From Druceiella hillmani (lineage: Eukaryota; Arthropoda; Insecta; Lepidoptera; Hepialidae): a DNA stretch of 64,000 nucleotides. Position 1 is the first letter of the stretch, and every line of letters begins with the position of its first letter. Under the pieces are notes generated by a model that saw only the letters and a program-made list of their open reading frames with translations, was not told the DNA's origin and did not search any database. The stretch lies in assembly GCA_039881145.1 (NCBI GenBank), contig JAYKKI010000008.1, positions 28,998,501 through 29,062,500 of the forward strand, in the 5' to 3' direction. The position numbers were made by a program, and so were the translations under genes. Positions 58,435-64,000 of this stretch are shown here, one piece after another.

Positions 58435-59362
58435 TTTTTTTTAAATAATTAATTTAAATAATATCCTTGGGAGCCTTTCTTGTAAAAATATACACAAAAA
58501 TGTTTCAAATTATAAACTAGTTTTATTTTTGTTTTGTTCTATGCACATTATTGTTATACTTGGCTGGAGTAAATTGTTAACCTCTTGTAAGACTTATACG
58601 TTTCTACACACAGAAATTCTATTTGCATACATACATACATGTATATACATCAAAAAGGGAAGGATATGTGGATAAAACCTGTTCACAGTTTTATCCTTAG
58701 TCATTGTCATAGACAGCAAAATAATGTGGGTAATCTAGATAATACTTCAAGAGGTTGAACGTGAAAATGGCTTCAGCGGTCGACCTGTCGCATAAGAATA
58801 GATTTTATTAGACACTTTTATGACCTGCTTTCTCCTTGACTTATTAAATTAATGCTAGATGCCATGATTTATCATATCTATGAATCATACTCTCAACCAT
58901 GGTTTTGAAGCTCAAGAAATTTCGACTTTCTTTTTTACCGCCCATACACGTGTCTGTTTCATAACACGCGTAGAGAAATGAGAGGTCCAAGGTCGGGAGA
59001 TTATTTAAAAATGCAAATATTATTTTTTCCAACTTATTTAACAATTTTTTTTTTTTAAATTTATTTAACAAAAGTTTTACATTAAGATAAGTGATACATT
59101 AACATTGAAACATAGAGAAGATTAAGAAAAAAAATATCGTAATTTTTTTATCGCTAATACAGTTATACGAAAAGAGACATATTTCAGATTTGGTAGAAGC
59201 TTAAGAATGATGATACGGTTACTCACAAAACATTTTTATTATCAAAACGTTAATAGGTGTTGCCCTTCATAATACTACGAGTATTACATACCTGAATTTA
59301 AAAAAATATTCCTAATTTGAATAAACTGGCCTTATAAAAGATTTAACGGACGAGATGTAGCA
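58435..59362. other. A+T-rich spacer
   Basis: Contains CATACATACATACATG at 58628. The minus frame 58844-59071 begins in a poly-Lys-like A+T run and is not recognised. Confidence 0.4.
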
Positions 59363-59463
59363 TACGTGACTCATCTTTCTTTTGAAGACTACGTGACTCA
59401 TCAAAATATACTTAGAGAACTACGTGAATCATCAACATATATACTTTCTTCACATGGATCATT
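59363..59463 (+). repeat. Minisatellite, units of about 30 bp around TACGTGACTCATC
   Basis: TACGTGACTCATC at 59363 and 59390, TACGTGAATCATC at 59421 and a degraded CACATGGATCATT at 59451, spaced 27-31 bp, each followed by a T/A-rich ATATACTT-type spacer. The core TGACTCA is the consensus AP-1/bZIP site. Confidence 0.8.
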
Positions 59464-60248
59464 AGTTTTAAATTACAAGTATTCGACTTGAATATTAAAA
59501 CCATCTGAAGACTGTAGACATTATTACTACTGATTTTATGATGTATACTTATTTCGATATATTCTTAAAATGATTCAATATCAACGATGAAGCGTAATCC
59601 AAATTAAACAGATGTACCAAACAGTAATTCAGCTTTGAAAGTGTTTAATAGAAAAATTACAACAGGATTTCAGTAATTAACTAAAATTTGTTTGTAATTT
59701 GCTATAGAAATATTCACATATAAGTTATGAACATTTACATACCCCACAAAAATACGTGCTGTCTTTGTTTTGGCTGCATGTTATTTATATACATTAATTT
59801 AAAGAAAACTCTTTCAATATTAACATTTTTAAAGGAGAAGTAACTTAATTGTATTTGTCAAGCTAAGTCTGGCACGATTAAATTAATTAAATTACTAAAT
59901 AAATAAATAGTAAAAAGTGGATAAATATAGTTACAAAGATTCGTTATGTAAGTTTGATTACAATTTTTTGCTTTTTGTCCTATAAAAATATACTTTAAAT
60001 AATGATGTTTTAGATATTTTTTATTTGTACACTATTTAAAAGCTCTAATTAATAGATGACGATAAAATTCGGAACGTCTTAGGATCGATTATCATGCGGT
60101 TTTTGTTAATATTATAAAAACAAAAAAAACCGAATCCCAAAGGAAAGTTTAAGATGTCCAAAAATTACGTTAGTTCAATAGCTTCTCATCAGCTCTATTG
60201 TCTAATTTATTTAAAATTTGTATATATATAATTCATAACAATAAGTAA
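59464..60248. other. A+T-rich spacer
   Basis: Nothing recognised. Confidence 0.4.
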
Positions 60249-60480
60249 AAATCGGCCAAGTGGCTGTCGGGCCACGAATAAATTAGCATTCCTTACTTGT
60301 TTATATATCTTGAAAGTGCTGAGGTTAAATAGAATAATTTAAATTGCAATATGTGATCCAATTTTTAGTATTTAGAATTGCGCCCAAATATGAAGTCCAG
60401 TAATACATCGTTTAAATTTATTTGAAAAAACAAATGAGGGAAGTGGGATTCCCTCGATGGGATGAACGAAAAAAAATCTC
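60249..60480 (+). mobile_element. Lepidopteran repeat head CGGCCAAGTG (copy K)
   Basis: AAAATCGGCCAAGTGGCTGT and CGGGCCACGAATAAATTAGC correspond to the usual head (CGGCCAAGTGCGAGTCGGGCCACG). Further on, GAGGGAAGTGGGATTCCCTC and GATGGGATGAACGAAAAAAA look like body sequence. Tail not found. Confidence 0.65.
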
Positions 60481-60589
60481 TTTTATTTTACATATATAGT
60501 GAGGTACACACTATTTTTTAAATATTTTCCTACATACTAATTGATATATCCTTCTGCAGAATCTTACTATCTTACTTGCAATATTTCGT

Positions 60590-60591
<2 letters not shown>

Positions 60592-60635
<44 letters not shown>

Positions 60636-60666
60636 ATATATGTATATATTTATTTACATATATGGT
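60592..60666. repeat. (TA)n microsatellite
   Basis: About 75 bp of TA with TTTATATA and TGTATA interruptions. Confidence 0.95.
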
Positions 60667-61864
60667 ATAAAACTATAGTGACTGAGTTTGTAACAGACGG
60701 ACATTGAGCTACACTAAACAGACATGAAACTATAATGCGTCCTTTTCTGTTTTCTGTCGCTGAAGAAACTTACAAAATAACATGTGCATATGTACTCGTA
60801 TATCTATGGGTATATCGATTGCGAATGATTATATTTTATATATAGAAGAAAAATTGTGATTAATGCATGAAGGTATATCATTATTTTTCATGTACGTGTC
60901 GCTATAAAATATTGAAACTATAAGTAATTTAATGAAGAAACGATGCTACAGAAATAAAACAAGTAACCTTTGTCATGTTTCTATGTCTGCACATGTTCAG
61001 TCGTCAGTAACCGTTATAGTAAATTAATCTTAACAGTAAAAACTTTAGATATTAACTAAGAATAGAGACATTTCAAATTGTAGACGGGGTCTCATTTTTT
61101 CAAACTGGTTATGGATATTTAGAGACATTTTATATTGCGTAGTATTGAAAAGTTTTTGTTTGACTCTTAGTATAATTCTTAGAATGTTATAAATTGCTTA
61201 TTGTTACGATTGGCGGTACTATTACTGTCTCTGGACCTATCAAAACCATAGCTGTTAATTAAATATACAATCCGTACATATTTAAAGTAAAAATTTAAAA
61301 TATGTCTATATATTAATATATTTTTCAAAATTATTATTACTCTCTTTGTTATCTTATCGCCCAAAAATTACAAAATTAATTTAAATGATTTTTTTTGTAG
61401 ATCCTTATTTTAAGATGTAATAAGTACGCAGCAGTAATCATTGGGCTAAAATATAAATACATATCGACCCTCAAATGGAATATCCTTGAAGAGCTACAGT
61501 AAATTTTTTAACATATGTTTTTATCATTTATACTAATTTTTACAGTTTAGTAGATTGTTTAATAATTTCTTCCACAAATTCTCCACTTCTTACTTTTAAA
61601 TTGTTACAAATTAAAAAATAATTAAATTGTCTGTCAGGTAACATTCCAATATTCATAGAATAATTTAGTATAATAGTGTTTTACAAGGGAATTGTGTCTC
61701 AGTTTATCATAGGATTCTTGATATTTTAATGTCTATTAAGTAAATAATCACGGTTGTAAATGCGAATAGTGACATCATAAGTCCGATTATTGCTTAATAT
61801 GTACATTCAAATGTTGCAATTGATTTAAAAAAATAATGTAATTTTACTTTATAATTTCAAGTTC
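60667..61864. other. A+T-rich stretch, no gene
   Basis: Only chance frames (61179-61364, minus). The upstream part of the maT copy that follows could not be found here. Confidence 0.4.
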
Positions 61865-62265
61865 TGTATTTTACTAGAAAGAGCAAAGTCATCGTTAAAC
61901 TTCCTTCAAATTAAAGCAAAGTTTATTTTTTACATGACAATGCGCGACCTTCCATAGTAAAAGTAACGCGTGAAAAATTACTTTTACTTGGATAATCTTT
62001 CATCATAATTACCTTCTGTTTTGTTCTCTGTCTAATAATTTATGTGATAGAAAATTTAAAATCGAACTTCATCCGATTTCAGTCAAAGGCCGCAAAGATT
62101 TCTACAAAGACGGGACTTTAGGTCTACCTACAGTTGGCGACAATTGTTAGATACCGATGGTGTTTATATAATTAACGATTGATTTTATTGACTGCATATA
62201 AAAGTTGAAAAGTTTGCGTACAGAGGTGGTGGGTTCATAAGTTGCCAACCTAATAGTTTCCACGA
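61865..62265 (+). pseudogene. maT-type mariner transposase, 3' end (copy 2)
   Basis: KVYFLHDNARPSIVKVTREK (from about 61917) is the second catalytic motif. It is followed by a frame-shifted YHHNYLLFCSLSNN-like third-Asp region, ENLKSNFIRFQSK near 62050, and a C-terminal region near 62140. The DNA aligns with 37555-37985 at high identity (for example AAAGCAAAGTTTATTTTTTA, CATGACAATGC, ATTAACGATTGATTTTATTG), so both belong to one subfamily. After the stop, GTTCATAAGTTGCCAACCTA may be the 3' terminal repeat. The 5' two-thirds are missing. Confidence 0.75.
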
Positions 62266-62635
62266 GAAAAAAAATACATTTACATGAAAATTTAAACACA
62301 GGTAATTACTTTATAATGGATGCTTTCTGTGGTTAAGTATGAATGTATGTTTTGTAGTTAAAAGTAAGAAAATTTTCATTACTATTATTTTAGCATTACA
62401 TACGTTAACTTTTCAACTAATTTCCCAGTTATGTGGTACTTTTTTTACCACAAACAAGTAGTACTTTTTTACCACAAGCAGTCAAATTTGGGTTGCAAAA
62501 ATTGCAAAATTCTAAAACGTAAGTTTTTGAATTTTTTCTCGAGAGAATCCTATCAGTTGTCCTAAAACGTTTTAATTTATACAAAAGGCTTATTAATCAG
62601 CTATACTTAAGTGTACAAAAATTAACAATTTTTCA
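62266..62635. other. A+T-rich spacer
   Basis: GTACTTTTTTTACCACAAAC and GTACTTTTTTACCACAAGC (62436-62480) form a short tandem duplication of about 27 bp. Nothing else. Confidence 0.45.
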
Positions 62636-63380
62636 AAAGGTATGACATCTAGAATACGGTAGTTGACTCATTCTTAATTTTGATATTTTTCGTACAATAT
62701 TGTGAAATATAAGTTAATTAAAAACCAGTCTTGAAAAAAATTCAAAAATTGATTGAAAAATAAGCTCGTTGTAGGCTTCTAAATTTGAAGATACGGATAG
62801 AGTTGGGTATATTCCTGTCTGTTTTCCTCTCATAGAATATAATGTGTAATATTAAAAATGACCTTACAACACAGTATTGCCATCCTTCTCTAAAGGTTAA
62901 ATTTAAACTTTTATAACTCGGTAAATTTTTAAGATTATTAAAAAACTTTTTCGCTCTTCACCAGCTTATACCTTGAAATTATGATTAATAAAATAAAAAA
63001 AATAATTAGTCAAATACCCAACATCGCTATAGTTTCCTTACAACCTTTGCGTGGACTTGTAAACCCATATTTTGTTGTTATTTTTGATGAAATAGTTTCG
63101 GAAAAAGCTGTGGGGTGGACGTACTTTTTCGCATATTTTTCAGTGTATGTAACGATGCCACGTACCATTTACGGTATTAAAAAAAATTCCGATTGCTTAA
63201 TTTGGCCTCTCTAAAATTTCCAAATGAATATATTTCAAGTTTAACTATTAACCTATGTGCTGATTAATATGTTTTATTATTATGCAAAGTTTCGTACGTC
63301 AAGAGGTTTCTGAGAAAATTCTCTGTGAAAAACGGCCGTGAATAAATTCTTTACATTATATAGAGTTTCTTACCTAATGT
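62636..63380 (+). mobile_element. GTTCCGTAC-type repeat, copy L, split by a nested element
   Basis: TATGACATCTAGAAT is interrupted at 62655 and resumes at 63022 with CATCGCTATAGTTTCCTTAC and GGACTTGTAAACCCATATTT, then GAAATAGTTTCGGAAAAAGC, TTTCGTACGTCAAGAGGTTT, CTGAGAAAATTCTCTGTGAA and a worn tail GAGTTTCTTACCTAATG. In copy D the same words run together as GGCATCTAGAATCATCGCTA, which fixes the insertion point. A 77-codon frame at 62981-63214 crosses the junction and is incidental. Confidence 0.7.
62655..63021 (+). mobile_element. Short non-autonomous element, copy N2 (nested in copy L)
   Basis: Same termini and interior as 56571-56902, about 30-35 bp longer because of an extra AAGGTTAAATTTAAACTTTT-type stretch near 62895. 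It sits precisely between AGAAT and CATCGC of copy L with no obvious target-site duplication. Confidence 0.8.
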
Positions 63381-64000
63381 AGATTGTACAAAAATAAAGC
63401 AGGGTTCATTTTTATTATGCTTAACTATGTAAAACATCATCACTTGCTGGTTAGTTCCTACCCGAATTACAGTGGTTCCACGCGTAATCTTAAAACAGCC
63501 AAACGAACAGTAACTTTATTAGTCCACGTGCATTTCGATCACGTGAAATCCGACTGTGGTCATATCGACCGGTCATCTCCTACATTTCATAGGCACGTGC
63601 CGATACCTGGCCGAACCAAATGACATGAAATATAATAGATGAAATAATAAAGCTCTATTCGCGCGGTGAATTGTCTGTAGTTTGTTAATTCAGTTTAATT
63701 GTATATACATGTATAGAATATTCAATTATTCGGTCGACCTTTATTCGACAATATTTCACAACCTGGACACACAGTCGCTCATTCGCTGAAAAACGAGTTT
63801 GATAAAATATAAATATTCTTTTAAACCGAATAAGCTATTACATAATAGATATTGATAAATAGGTGTTTTATTTAACACGACGAAGTAAAATAATTACATT
63901 TAATCATTTAATATTTTCTAATAATGCAGATTCACAAAATTATTTTAAAGTTGTAGGTATTTAATGAATTTCAATAAAAAGGTTGATATAAATTATCAAT
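63381..64000. other. A+T-rich end of window with one G+C-richer segment
   Basis: 63440-63620 is less A+T-rich (TAGTCCACGTGCATTTCGAT, CACGTGAAATCCGACTGTGG) and lies in a 79-codon plus frame (63384-63623) with SDCGHIDRSSPTFHRHVPIP near its end. I recognise no family. Two CACGTG E-box words 19 bp apart lie at 63525 and 63540. Confidence 0.3.

Noticed and set aside
63384..63623. 79-codon frame near the window end
   Set aside because: No family recognised and the first half is ordinary A+T-rich sequence; described only as a G+C-richer segment.
1..64000. tRNA genes, rRNA, CRISPR arrays, telomeric TTAGG arrays
   Set aside because: Searched by eye for B-box words, repeated spacer-type arrays and TTAGG runs on both strands; none found apart from one weak tRNA-like phrase at 27.8 kb.
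1..64000. LTR retrotransposons or endogenous viral copies
   Set aside because: No gag, protease, integrase or envelope-like motif and no long direct terminal repeats with TG...CA ends were seen.

Overview
This window looks like gene-poor nuclear DNA from an insect, most probably a moth or butterfly (Lepidoptera). It is strongly A+T-rich. I find no intact protein-coding gene, no rRNA or tRNA gene, no CRISPR array and no operon-like or bacterial organisation. The lepidopteran call rests on dispersed repeats whose wording I recognise as typical of that order: elements that start or end in GGTTCCGTACC and carry TCAAGTACGAG / GAACTCGCAC heads and GACAGACGGACA / AAGTGATCTTAT tails; a repeat ending in CTCCTTTTTTGAA; an ACCCGACTACGG-type repeat; and an ACTAATATAATAAAG-type repeat. 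The species cannot be named from the sequence. The window is either intergenic or part of a very long intron.

Layout. 1-602: end of a GTTCCGTAC-type element with a triplicated internal block. 3355-3745: MITE with TA-flanked terminal inverted repeats. 8556-10852: two copies of one dispersed repeat flanking an RTE-like reverse-transcriptase remnant, with a strong hairpin and a long (TA)n tract. 11.7-12.2 kb: two more repeat pieces. 14.2 kb: a short exon-like open segment on the minus strand. 17.4-17.8 kb: minisatellite. 18.8-19.0 kb: CpG-rich patch. 19.7-20.8 kb: repeat pieces in both orientations. 24.9-26.1 kb: the most complete GTTCCGTAC-type copy. 28-33 kb: more copies plus a decayed DDE transposase. 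33.7-40 kb: the densest transposon graveyard, with a DUF4817-type transposase split by (TA)n, an RTE tail, a maT-type mariner and a second RTE remnant. 43.9-47.8 kb: repeats, a CpG-rich patch and an unidentified open segment. 48.6-50.8 kb: two tandem duplications. 51.4-52.2 kb: a mariner N-terminal half that stops at (TA)n. 52.7-64 kb: more repeats, including two nested insertions, an AP-1-motif minisatellite and a second maT tail.

Every recognisable coding remnant belongs to a transposable element (two DUF4817-type DDE transposases, three mariner/maT copies, three RTE-like retrotransposons). All carry stops and frameshifts, so they are old and inactive. Gene-like candidates that are not obviously transposons are few and weak: a minus-strand exon-like segment near 14.2 kb, a CpG-rich block near 45.1 kb with a short ATG-initiated frame, and a block near 56.2-56.6 kb that is open on both strands. 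Family names come from my memory of typical protein motifs, not from a search.
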